Shown here: positions 1 through 6,420 of the stretch, in pieces | How positions within the stretch are numbered: the stretch's first letter is position 1 | Layout: each line of letters starts with the position of its first letter | DNA from: Ferrovum sp. | Lineage (GTDB): Bacteria > Pseudomonadota > Gammaproteobacteria > Burkholderiales > Ferrovaceae | Length of the DNA stretch: 16,620 nucleotides | NCBI GenBank assembly: GCA_027450105.1 | Contig: DAIDKJ010000010.1 | Span: forward strand, 1-16,620 | Direction of reading: 5' to 3' | The notes under the pieces: generated by a model | What the model was told of the DNA's origin: nothing | What the model saw: only the letters and a program-made list of their open reading frames with translations | Databases searched by the model: none | Program-made: the position numbers and the translations under genes

Positions 1-11
1 GTTGTTCCGGT

Positions 12-88
12 GGTGGCGGTAGCTCAGTTGGTAGAGTCCCGGATTGTGATTCCGGTTGTCGTGGGTTCGAATCCCATCCGTCACCCCA
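12..88 (+). tRNA. tRNA-His (anticodon GTG)
   Basis: A full cloverleaf can be folded by eye. The acceptor stem GTGGCGG (13-19) pairs with CCGTCAC (78-84) with one G-U. The anticodon stem CCGGA/TCCGG (39-43/51-55) flanks a 7-base loop with anticodon GTG at 46-48. The T arm GTGGG-TTCGAAT-CCCAT spans 61-77. The extra 5' G at 12 faces discriminator C at 85, the hallmark of tRNA-His in this phylum, and CCA is encoded at 86-88. tRNA 3' ends are common integration targets, which fits the accessory-looking DNA that follows directly. Confidence 0.97.
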
Positions 89-161
89 AAAAACTATCTG
101 AATATCAATAAATTTCTGATTACCCCAAGTTACTCCAAACCATCTGATGCTACAGTTTCAC

Positions 162-181
162 TGTGGCAAAATTGTGGCAAA
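162..181. repeat. TGTGGCAAA direct repeat, two copies
   Basis: TGTGGCAAA occurs at 162-170 and again at 173-181, an 11-base period (one helical turn). Repeats of this type, close to a tRNA 3' end, resemble arm-type binding sites of tyrosine integrases. The assignment is inferred from position and pattern only. Confidence 0.5.
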
Positions 182-296
182 TCCGGGGTGTAAACTCTGT
201 CGACAAAATATGTCTAATGGCGTTGTCGCGTGTTTGTGCAAAATGGGGTAATCCATCATTTGAATGGGCTAATAAAATGCTATTGTCGATCCCTCA

Positions 297-308
297 TCAT
301 TGCAATGA
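297..308. promoter_or_regulatory. 12-bp palindrome before the antitoxin gene, candidate operator
   Basis: TCATTGCAATGA is a perfect palindrome centred between 302 and 303, with its end 22 bases before the preferred antitoxin start at 331. Toxin-antitoxin operons are often autoregulated through palindromes at this place, so it is a candidate operator. No binding evidence is available. Confidence 0.4.
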
Positions 309-330
309 GTTTCGATAAGAAAGGATGCCC

Positions 331-621
331 ATGCGACCGTCCCTTGTGCTTGACATGAAGCGAAGTGCAGTGCGCGAAGTGGTGAACCGCTTTCCCACGG
401 CGAACCCACGCGTCTTCGGCTCAGTGCTGCATGGCACTGACCGAGACGGTAGCGACATTGATCTGCTGGTCGATGCGCTGCCTGGCGCGACGCTGTTCGA
501 CCTGGGCGGCCTGCAAGACGAGTTGGAATCGCTGCTAGGCATTCACGTCGATTTACTGACTCCGACCGACTTGCCGCCGAAGTTCCGGGCCAAGGTGCTC
601 GCGCAGGCTCAACCGGTATGA
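331..621 (+). CDS. mntA: MntA-type nucleotidyltransferase antitoxin
   Basis: A small minimal nucleotidyltransferase (MNT) of 96 residues. The signature GSx10DxD is intact: Gly-Ser at 30-31, then Asp42 and Asp44 (run GSVLHGTDRDGSDID), with the third metal Asp in the HVDLLTP segment near residue 74. In the characterised MntA-HepT family the MNT antitoxin neutralises the HEPN RNase toxin by transferring AMP to a tyrosine beside the toxin's active site. An in-frame ATG lies at 325, but its AAGG ribosome site (321-324) would touch it. The ATG at 331 has a 6-base spacing and gives the usual short N terminus, so I prefer it. The stop overlaps the next gene's ATG (ATGA at 618-621), indicating translational coupling. 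All catalytic residues look present, so the antitoxin is probably functional although its partner is broken. Confidence 0.88.
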   Translation: MRPSLVLDMKRSAVREVVNRFPTANPRVFGSVLHGTDRDGSDIDLLVDALPGATLFDLGGLQDELESLLGIHVDLLTPTDLPPKFRAKVLAQAQPV

Positions 622-1003
622 GCGAGAATCGTCTTCCCGATTACCTTGATCACATACAGCAGGCCGCGACAGATGCGTGCGGCTTCGTAGAGGGTTTGGC
701 CAAAGGGGATTCCTTGAGGACAAGCGAACCCAGCAGGCCGTCATCTTGAGCCTCTTTATCATCGGTGAGGCCGTCACGAAAGTGATGGATGGCTATGCCG
801 AGTTCGCTCTGGCACACGCGCAAGTACCTTGGCGCAATATGCGCGGCATGCGCAACCGTATCGCCCACGGCTACTTCGACATCAACCTCGATGTGGTGTG
901 GGACACCCTGCAGGCGGCACTACCGGCTTTGCTCGAGCAACTGCCCGCCGTGCGCCAGGATGCCGGCGACGAAGATCGAAACGATTCTGAATTCGAGCCA
1001 TGA
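618..1003 (+). pseudogene. hepT: HepT/HEPN-domain RNase toxin, frameshifted
   Basis: The reading frame starts at the ATG that overlaps the antitoxin stop and reads MSENRLPDYLDHIQQAATDA and on to GLAKGD. It then goes out of frame and hits TGA within about 20 codons. From about 711 the next frame resumes with LEDKRTQQAVI and runs to 1003. Joining the two needs one extra base near 708-713, where the sequence has GATTCC and a GATTTCC would restore the frame. The combined product of about 128 residues is a full-length HEPN protein. The RNase motif RNRIAHGY survives in the second half: Arg codon 851-853, His codon 866-868, and Tyr codon 872-874, the residue that MntA adenylylates. The alternative, a separate short protein starting at GTG 677, would lack the first helix and has no ribosome site. 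A sequencing error cannot be excluded from sequence alone. Confidence 0.82.
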
Positions 1004-1092
1004 CTGACGTGACTGGAATCGACCATATCTACATCGCCGTGTCTGATTTTCAACGTTCAGAGTCGTACTACCCTTTGATTCCTCTGCCCTAG
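1000..1092 (+). pseudogene. truncated VOC/glyoxalase-fold gene, N-terminal fragment
   Basis: An ATG overlaps the HEPN stop (ATGA at 1000-1003) and opens a 30-residue frame beginning MTDVTGIDHIYIAVSDFQRS. This matches the first beta strand and helix of vicinal-oxygen-chelate proteins: DHI with its metal-binding His, then VSDxxRSxxYY. After the SESYY segment (to about 1071) the protein departs from the family and stops at 1090-1092. About 24 genuine codons therefore remain of a gene that is normally some 130 residues or longer. The coupled layout suggests mntA, hepT and the VOC gene moved as one unit. The break marks a deletion or recombination junction with the neighbouring permease region. 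The fragment is too short to fold. Confidence 0.7.
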
Positions 1093-1136
1093 CACCAATA
1101 CTGTCTGCATGAAGCCATCAAGCTGTATATGGGTGC

Positions 1137-1937
1137 TCAGGTAAAGAGCTGATAGAGCATCTTGCTGGAAATCACTAGCAGCAGACCGGAAAAGATCAGC
1201 CGCAACAGGCGGGCCGGCAAGCGATGCGCCGCATAGGCCCCCAGCATGGCAGTCAACAGGCTCGTGGCCAAGATGCAGGCCAACCCGGGCAGGTACACAA
1301 ATCCCAGGCTCCAGGCCGGTAAGCCCTCCAGCCCCCAACCATTGAAGACATAGCCCACGCTGCCCCCCAGGGCAATGGGAAACCCGACCGCCGCCGAGGT
1401 TCCGATGGCGCGCCGCAAGGGCACATTGCACCATTCCAGGAAGGGTACGGTCATGGCGCCCCCGCCAATGGCCGCAAGTGCCGAGATCAGTCCAATGACG
1501 CTGCCCACCGCCGCGATTCCGGCAGGGCCGGGCAGGCTGCGACTGGGCTTGGGGCGAAAATTGAGGACCATCTGCAGCGCCACATAGAGCATGAATCCGG
1601 AAAAAAACAGGGCCAGAAATTGTACGGAGAGATGGCGTGCAAGAAACGTTCCGATCCCCGTTCCCAGCAGGATGCCTGGGGAGATAGTGCGCACCACGGG
1701 CCACAGGACTGCTTGATGTTGATGATGGGCACGCAGACTGGATAGGGAGGTAAACAGGATAGAGGCCATGGAGGTGCCCAGCGCCATCTGGAAAATCACA
1801 TCACGGGGCAAACCGAGATGCTGAAATAACAGCACCAGTGCCGGCACCATGATCAGGCCGCCACCCACACCCAGCAAGCCGGCAAAGAAGCCGGCAACGA
1901 TGCCGATGGCCAGATACGACAGAATGATGGACAGCAT
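1137..1937 (-). CDS. TauE/SafE-family (DUF81) anion permease
   Basis: A 266-residue, very hydrophobic inner-membrane protein with about eight predicted membrane segments. It shows the duplicated TauE/SafE signature: GLLGVGGGLIMVP in the first half (about residues 20-32) and SALAAIGGGAMTVPF in the second (about 152-166), each at the end of a helix pair. Members export or import sulfite, sulfoacetate and related organic anions; the exact substrate cannot be read from sequence. The start at 1937 follows an AAGGAA ribosome site. It lies 91 bases downstream of mdcH on the same strand, so it may be the distal gene of the malonate operon. A 14-bp palindrome sits in the gap and could instead give it its own control. 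No strong terminator separates it from the accessory segment beyond its 3' end. Confidence 0.88.
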   Translation of the reverse strand: MLSIILSYLAIGIVAGFFAGLLGVGGGLIMVPALVLLFQHLGLPRDVIFQMALGTSMASILFTSLSSLRAHHQHQAVLWPVVRTISPGILLGTGIGTFLARHLSVQFLALFFSGFMLYVALQMVLNFRPKPSRSLPGPAGIAAVGSVIGLISALAAIGGGAMTVPFLEWCNVPLRRAIGTSAAVGFPIALGGSVGYVFNGWGLEGLPAWSLGFVYLPGLACILATSLLTAMLGAYAAHRLPARLLRLIFSGLLLVISSKMLYQLFT

Positions 1938-1961
1938 GTTGTTCCTTCAAGATCGGGGGTG

Positions 1962-1975
1962 GGAAAACGTTTTCC
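1962..1975. promoter_or_regulatory. 14-bp perfect palindrome between mdcH and the permease
   Basis: GGAAAACGTTTTCC is fully symmetric around a central CG. It lies 24 bases upstream of the permease start, in the only sizeable gap of this operon. CG-centred palindromes of this length are typical operators of LacI/GalR-family repressors. A short RNA hairpin is a weaker alternative, because no U-run follows on the transcribed strand. Confidence 0.45.
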
Positions 1976-2028
1976 ACTGTAGCGCGTGCGACCGTTTTGG
2001 GCCTGATGTTTCTGGTTACGGGTTTTGC

Positions 2029-2943
2029 CTAAGGGTGCTGCTGGGCCACCCAGTGCGCCAGCCCTTCGACACTCCGGAAATCCTCGCAGGCACGGATCGG
2101 TATGCCATTGTCCCGGTCACGCCACAGGCGCGACAGGGCATTGCCCGGCCCAATTTCCAGTACCAGATCGGGTTGCATCTCGGTCACGGCCTCCAGAACG
2201 CCAGCCCAGTCCAGTGGTTGACTGATTTGGAGCGCAAGCGCCCGCAGCGCTTCGGCCGAGGTGTGGGCTGTACGGCCGTCGATGGCACTCAATACCGGCA
2301 ATCCCAGGGGGGCAGTGGCGTGAGGTTGCAGCAGCTGTAAAAACGATTGGCTTGCGGGCGCCAAAAGCGGTGTGTGCGACGGGGTATGAACGGCCAGACG
2401 CAGTACCCGCCGTGCTCCTTCTTTCTGAGCCAGGGTGCTGGCCATTTGCAGGTTTTCTTCCAGCCCTCCCAGCACGAACTGTTCGGCACTGTTGCAAATG
2501 GCCAGCACGGTACCCGACTGCAGGGCAATCCGTTGCACGGCCCTTTGGTTGAGGCCTGTGATGGCCAGCAACCCTGCGGGCCCGGTCACGCAGGCATCCA
2601 TGAGATGAGCCCGAGCGGCACACAGTGCGATGCCCTGCGGCGCAGAAAACACTCCGGCGGCACAACAGGCTGCCATTTCCCCCAGGGAATAGCCCGCCAC
2701 CGCCACCGGCCGCGGCAACTGTGCCTGAAGTGCGCTCCACCAATACATGTGTATGGCAAAAATCAACGGCTGTGCCACAGCGTTTGCCGCTAACGCCTGG
2801 GGCGCGATGGAGGCACTGTGCCAGAGCGTAGGCAGGGCCTGGGCCAGAGCCTGCTGCATCACCGGTGGGGCGTCCTGTTGCAAATGCTGCAGGTGGGCCG
2901 GCTGTTGATCGCCCTGGCCGTTGAAGAGGATGGCCAGACGCAT
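2029..2943 (-). CDS. mdcH: malonate decarboxylase epsilon subunit, malonyl-CoA:ACP transacylase
   Basis: A FabD-like acyltransferase of 304 residues. It moves a malonyl group from malonyl-CoA to the MdcC carrier to prime the malonate decarboxylase cycle. Visible motifs are the N-terminal LFNGQGDQ oxyanion loop, the nucleophile elbow GYSLGE with Ser at about 86, an ARAHLMD segment with the malonate-binding Arg, the catalytic His in HTPSHTPLL (about 190), and the C-terminal EIGPGNALSRL. The length fits the family. I prefer the ATG at 2943, which starts right after the mdcB stop and gives the usual MRLAILFNGQG opening. An ATG at 2955 would add four residues and overlap mdcB. It is the last mdc gene before the permease. 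Identification rests on both motifs and operon position. Confidence 0.93.
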   Translation of the reverse strand: MRLAILFNGQGDQQPAHLQHLQQDAPPVMQQALAQALPTLWHSASIAPQALAANAVAQPLIFAIHMYWWSALQAQLPRPVAVAGYSLGEMAACCAAGVFSAPQGIALCAARAHLMDACVTGPAGLLAITGLNQRAVQRIALQSGTVLAICNSAEQFVLGGLEENLQMASTLAQKEGARRVLRLAVHTPSHTPLLAPASQSFLQLLQPHATAPLGLPVLSAIDGRTAHTSAEALRALALQISQPLDWAGVLEAVTEMQPDLVLEIGPGNALSRLWRDRDNGIPIRACEDFRSVEGLAHWVAQQHP

Positions 2944-2944
2944 C

Positions 2945-3820
2945 TTACAGCGCATCCAAAAATAGCGTCACGCCCAACAGGTCTGCACTGCCTCCCGGGC
3001 TAAGACCGCGCGCCACGAACGCTTGCTGAATGCGCTGCGCGCGCGCGGGCCAGTCCTGAGAAAACACCCCTCCGGCCGCCAGAAATTCTCGGGCCTGGGT
3101 TTTGGCAAAATGCAGTCCCTGGGGACCTGCGCGCCACAACAGATTGGTATCATCCAGCCGGGCCATGAGGGCAAACAGGCATTGCATGGCCCCAAGCTCC
3201 GGTGATCCGGTGCAGGCTTTGACCCGACGGTAAACCGGCAGGCCCAACTGGCGCACGGTGGGAAATCCGGCCGCAGCTTCGTGGCGGGCTCCTCCCTGGC
3301 CATAGCGCCGATAGACCAGCGCGCCATGACTGTTGCCGGCACAAGCCGCGGTGTCGAGAATGGCCGCTCCCCAGCGGGTGTTTACTGTGGCACAAAGGGC
3401 TTGCGCCGTGCAGGCCAGATTCTGGCGTAACAGCACGCCTGCAGCCGCGCATAGCCATCCCAGATTGAAAATGGCACCGCGGTGAGTGTTGACTCCACCC
3501 GTTGCCTGCAGCATTTGGGATTCTGCGGCTTGTCCGGCCTGGCGCAAGGCCTCGAAGGGGGCCAAGCGGGCACCCAGTCGGGTTATTTCGGGAAAATAAG
3601 CGCGTAAGGCCTGCAGACTGCGCAGGAAAGTGGCAAAGTTCATATCCGGGTGACTTCCGTTGGATTCGGGAGTGACCAGACCAGGCTTGGGGGACAGAGC
3701 CACTTCACAATAGAGCGCCTGGATGGCTAGCCGACCCATGCGCCCGACCTCGGAGTGGTCATCCACATAAGAAGCCGGGTGCTGCCTGTGCAAACGGGAG
3801 GAGAGGGCCCATTCAGGCAT
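2945..3820 (-). CDS. mdcB: triphosphoribosyl-dephospho-CoA synthase (CitG/MdcB family)
   Basis: A 291-residue enzyme that joins ATP and 3'-dephospho-CoA into 2'-(5''-triphosphoribosyl)-3'-dephospho-CoA, the precursor of the MdcC prosthetic group. The family signatures appear in order: SPKPGLVTPESNGSHPDMNF (about 43-62), GGVNTHRGAIF (108-118), GARHEAAAGFPTV (177-189), DDTNLL in the middle of the C-terminal half, and LSPGGSADLLG near the C terminus. The residue after DTNLL is Trp, where I expect a His or Tyr in many relatives; I cannot say whether this matters. The start overlaps the mdcG stop by 8 bases (ATGCCTGA) behind a GGAGAG ribosome site. Its product is the direct substrate of MdcG, encoded just upstream. 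Confidence 0.93.
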   Translation of the reverse strand: MPEWALSSRLHRQHPASYVDDHSEVGRMGRLAIQALYCEVALSPKPGLVTPESNGSHPDMNFATFLRSLQALRAYFPEITRLGARLAPFEALRQAGQAAESQMLQATGGVNTHRGAIFNLGWLCAAAGVLLRQNLACTAQALCATVNTRWGAAILDTAACAGNSHGALVYRRYGQGGARHEAAAGFPTVRQLGLPVYRRVKACTGSPELGAMQCLFALMARLDDTNLLWRAGPQGLHFAKTQAREFLAAGGVFSQDWPARAQRIQQAFVARGLSPGGSADLLGVTLFLDAL

Positions 3821-4472
3821 GCGCCAAGCTCTCCAGAAGTGTGTCCACAGCGCAGAGTTCCACCCGGTGACTTCCCTTTACCAATACCTGGGCACTGGCG
3901 GGCTGGTTTTGAGCGGCGGCCCATTCCTTCCAGGCCACGGCACGCTGATCCGGAAAGCGAATTTCCCCATCGAGGACACAGGGCAGTTGTCGTGCCGTAT
4001 CCTGCAGGGCTTCGAGGCAAAGGATCGATTGGGCCATGGAATCCACGTCACAGACCAGATCGATATCGGACTGGGGGTGGCGATAACCTGGTCCGCCCAG
4101 GACTTCCCAGGCCAGGGACCCATAGACGCCAGCCGTGATTCCGTGCGTCCTCAGAGTGGCATCGAGCCGTTCCAGAAGGGTGGCCTGGGCCTTTGGCAAA
4201 GGCTCCAGGCATTGGCGAATGCCAAGTGGGGGTGTGATGCGCAACAGATCCTGGTGGGGTACCTGGCAGCGACACCGGTGCCGTTGGTGGGGAGTGATCA
4301 GCGTAACTGCCAGCAGGATCTGGGCAGAGTTTGGTGGTTGACGGGCAATCACCAAGGGCCGGTGTCGGGCAACCCAATGCTCGAGGGCCGGTTGCAGCAG
4401 TACCGAGGGCGTTTCCCCCAGGGCTTGCGGCCGGGCTGCGGAAGACAGGTAGGCCAGATCGTGACGGCGCAT
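3813..4472 (-). CDS. mdcG: phosphoribosyl-dephospho-CoA transferase (holo-MdcC synthase)
   Basis: A 219-residue nucleotidyltransferase-fold enzyme that transfers the phosphoribosyl-dephospho-CoA group onto the active serine of MdcC, giving the holo carrier. The catalytic pattern is visible: Gly-Ser at 118-119 in VYGSLAWEVL, then SDIDLV with Asp136 and Asp138. It is followed further on by DGEIRFPDQRAVAWKEW, a stretch typical of MdcG. The N-terminal third is variable, as in other members. It starts 10 bases after the mdcE stop and overlaps mdcB. Ribosome-site support for the ATG at 4472 is weak, so translation may depend on coupling to mdcE. Confidence 0.92.
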   Translation of the reverse strand: MRRHDLAYLSSAARPQALGETPSVLLQPALEHWVARHRPLVIARQPPNSAQILLAVTLITPHQRHRCRCQVPHQDLLRITPPLGIRQCLEPLPKAQATLLERLDATLRTHGITAGVYGSLAWEVLGGPGYRHPQSDIDLVCDVDSMAQSILCLEALQDTARQLPCVLDGEIRFPDQRAVAWKEWAAAQNQPASAQVLVKGSHRVELCAVDTLLESLAHA

Positions 4473-4482
4473 GGAAAAGCAC

Positions 4483-5193
4483 TCAGGCAGTCAAAACGGC
4501 TGCGACAATTGCCGCGGCTTCCTGTCGACCGCCACGCATGCGACCTTGCTGCAACCGGCTGTCGCCGGCAGAGGGTTCTGTCCGCAGCTGGGCAAGGGCT
4601 TGTTCCAGCAACTCGGAGGAAGGGGTATCCCACAGGGCTTCGATGGCTCCCATGCGGTGATAGTTTTCTGCCCCGGGGGCAAATGTAGGCGAACTGGCCG
4701 CCAAGGCCACGAGGCGCTCGTGAGGGATTTTGGTGACACGGGCCATGGCCTTCAAATCCATCACGCGCACTTGTGCTGATTGGAGCGCATACACCCGATC
4801 GGCCATGAGGCCAAAGGACAGAAACCCACCACTGACCGCTTCTCCGGTGATCAAACTCAGGCTGACATGTCCCCTGCGTCGCGCCAAGTCGATGCAACGT
4901 GCCAGATGGGCGAGGCTCCCATTCAGACAGAGCAGCTCTTGTGCGCGCGACAGCGCCTGGCCCTGGGTATCCACCAGCAAGACCAGGGGACGCCCGGGAT
5001 GGTGTTCCACGAGGTGTAGCACCTGGCCCGCCAACCGCAGGGCGATGGCGTGACTGATGGCGGCGGCATCCACGGTTCCCAGAAGGGCCACAGGGCCGGA
5101 TGCGGTGAGGGCTGTTCCGGTAACCACCTGCTGTGTGACGGTGGCCTCATGCCCAGCCGGAAACAAGGTATCCAGAAGAGGGAAGAGGGTCAT
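4483..5193 (-). CDS. mdcE: malonate decarboxylase gamma subunit (carboxyltransferase)
   Basis: A 236-residue crotonase-fold subunit that forms the malonyl-MdcC decarboxylase with MdcD. Decarboxylation of the carrier-bound malonyl regenerates acetyl-MdcC and releases CO2. The core oxyanion-hole segment GEAVSGGFLSFGLMAD is at about 117-132. The preceding VLLVDTQGQALSRAQE block matches the carboxyltransferase C-terminal-type domain. The start ATG overlaps the mdcD stop (CTATGA) with AAGGAT 7 bases before it, so mdcD and mdcE are translated together. The length agrees with the Klebsiella, Pseudomonas and Acinetobacter proteins as I recall them. Confidence 0.94.
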   Translation of the reverse strand: MTLFPLLDTLFPAGHEATVTQQVVTGTALTASGPVALLGTVDAAAISHAIALRLAGQVLHLVEHHPGRPLVLLVDTQGQALSRAQELLCLNGSLAHLARCIDLARRRGHVSLSLITGEAVSGGFLSFGLMADRVYALQSAQVRVMDLKAMARVTKIPHERLVALAASSPTFAPGAENYHRMGAIEALWDTPSSELLEQALAQLRTEPSAGDSRLQQGRMRGGRQEAAAIVAAVLTA

Positions 5194-6104
5194 AGGGATA
5201 ATCCTTGGCGCAGGGTTACCAGTGCATCACGCTCCAGCAGGGGAATCTGCTGGGGATTGGGAACACCCAGGGCCGCCCAGACTTCCAGCCCATCGCGCAA
5301 TCCGCAAAATTGCGTGCAGCGTTGGGACAGGCGCTCCTGTTCCGCCCGCAGCGTGTGAAGCTCAGGTGCGGTTTCCTCCCAATGGGCGAGCAGAGCGAGG
5401 GTGGTTTGCCGGAAATCTTCCACATCATCTTCCACCAGCGCCAGACAATCCCCCATCAGGTAGCGATGTTTTCCTCCAGTGACGCGCCATACCAGGGCGC
5501 GATCCCGACTGTCGAATTCTTCCACCCCGGCCACGGTTTCGATGACTTCCGGTCCGGACAAGGCCAGACGCCCTTGCTCGGACATGAGGATGGCCGAGCA
5601 CAGTCGAGAGACGATGCCCATCCCGCCAAAGGCCCCGCAAACGCCACCGATGAGGGCGAATACCGGAATACCAGCGGCGCGGGTGTCTAGCACCGCACGC
5701 ATGATTTCAGAGAGGGCAATCAGGCCGGCATTGGCTTCATGCAGACGAACGCCTCCCGAATCCACCAGAAATAGCACTGCCAGGGGTTTGTCCCGTACGG
5801 CGCGCTGCAATAGACCAACGATCTTGGCGCCATGCATTTCGCCCACGGCCCCACCCAGGAACTGGCCTTCCTGGGCAATGATCAGCACGGGTTTGCCACC
5901 CAAGGTTCCAGAGCCGATCACGACGCCGTCATCCAGGGCCCCAGGCAGGCCTAACAGGGCCAGATGCGGGCTGGAATGAGCGCCTTGGGGGGGCAGAAAT
6001 TCGGTAAAGGACTGTGCATCCAGCAGACGGTTGACCCGTTGGCGTGCCGTGGCCTCGTAAAAACTGGGGCCCCGTGAGGGGGGCGAGGGTTGTGGGAGAT
6101 TCAT
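5190..6104 (-). CDS. mdcD: malonate decarboxylase beta subunit
   Basis: A 304-residue subunit with the coenzyme A carboxyltransferase N-terminal-type fold, the partner of MdcE in decarboxylating malonyl-S-MdcC. Motifs include EGQFLGGAVGEMHGAKI (about 79-95), SGGVRLHEANAG (116-127) and the glycine-rich GGVCGAFGGMGI (153-164), which forms the second oxyanion hole in this fold. I chose the ATG at 6104: it overlaps the mdcC stop (ATGA) and has a strong GGAGGT site 5 bases before it. A further in-frame ATG at 6119 would lie inside mdcC without a ribosome site. No biotin-carrier gene is nearby, consistent with the biotin-independent form of the enzyme. Confidence 0.94.
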   Translation of the reverse strand: MNLPQPSPPSRGPSFYEATARQRVNRLLDAQSFTEFLPPQGAHSSPHLALLGLPGALDDGVVIGSGTLGGKPVLIIAQEGQFLGGAVGEMHGAKIVGLLQRAVRDKPLAVLFLVDSGGVRLHEANAGLIALSEIMRAVLDTRAAGIPVFALIGGVCGAFGGMGIVSRLCSAILMSEQGRLALSGPEVIETVAGVEEFDSRDRALVWRVTGGKHRYLMGDCLALVEDDVEDFRQTTLALLAHWEETAPELHTLRAEQERLSQRCTQFCGLRDGLEVWAALGVPNPQQIPLLERDALVTLRQGLSL

Positions 6105-6415
6105 TGGGCACCTCCGCAATAGTCCCTGAAGGCCTGTCCCAGGCGCAAGGTGACCACTGCAGGGGTGGCGCCCATGTCATTGATGGTGATGGCGGTACCC
6201 CCCAGAGCATGGTGAGCGGCAAAATCGGCAAGAACGGCTTGCCAGATGGGAGCAAAACCTTGGGCCGAGGTGTGGATGGACACCTCACAGCCGTTGGGCT
6301 GGGCCCCCTGGGTGATGAGAACTTCCAGATTCCCGGAACTCACCACGCCACAGAGAGAGGCTTTGGCGCTGGGTTTACAGGGTTGCGCGGGGAATTGAAA
6401 TGTGAGTTGGTCCAT
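6101..6415 (-). CDS. mdcC: malonate decarboxylase acyl carrier protein (delta subunit)
   Basis: A small carrier of 104 residues that holds the acetyl or malonyl group on a phosphoribosyl-dephospho-CoA arm. The expected attachment segment is CGVVSSGNLEVL, with the acceptor Ser at about 27. Relatives usually show GSGD here, so SSGN is a mild variation that keeps the Ser-Gly pair. The ATG at 6415 follows GGTGA by 5 bases and yields the typical MDQLTFQFPA opening. An in-frame GTG at 6424 overlaps the mdcA stop but has no ribosome site. It lies between mdcA and mdcD, the usual place, and is chemically modified by MdcB and MdcG. Confidence 0.92.
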   Translation of the reverse strand: MDQLTFQFPAQPCKPSAKASLCGVVSSGNLEVLITQGAQPNGCEVSIHTSAQGFAPIWQAVLADFAAHHALGGTAITINDMGATPAVVTLRLGQAFRDYCGGAQ

Positions 6416-6420
6416 GAGGG

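Larger units (their letters stand above)
89..330. other. non-coding tRNA-proximal stretch with short repeats
   Basis: About 240 bases without a convincing gene, visibly richer in A and T than the rest of the window. It holds a 10-bp inverted repeat, GATTACCCCA at 118-127 and TGGGGTAATC at 244-253. It also holds two tandem-like TGTGGCAAA copies at 162-170 and 173-181, and a 12-bp palindrome at 297-308. Short repeats beside a tRNA 3' end are what remains of an integrase attachment region in many islands; that reading is inference, since no integrase gene is present. A weak promoter-like pair, TTGAAT (260-265) and TATTGT (281-286), has a short 15-base spacer and is not persuasive. Confidence 0.5.

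Noticed and set aside
677..1003. Intact short HEPN gene starting at GTG 677
   Set aside because: The N-terminal residues up to about 711 are out of frame with the family, while the true N terminus is readable in the frame from 618. There is no ribosome site before 677.
1962..1975. Rho-independent terminator of the malonate operon at this palindrome
   Set aside because: The stem has almost no loop and there is no U-run on the transcribed side; an operator is more likely.
3819..4688. Plus-strand open frame of 289 codons across mdcG and mdcE
   Set aside because: Both mdc genes are well supported by motifs and overlaps on the other strand; the translation is low-complexity and family-less.
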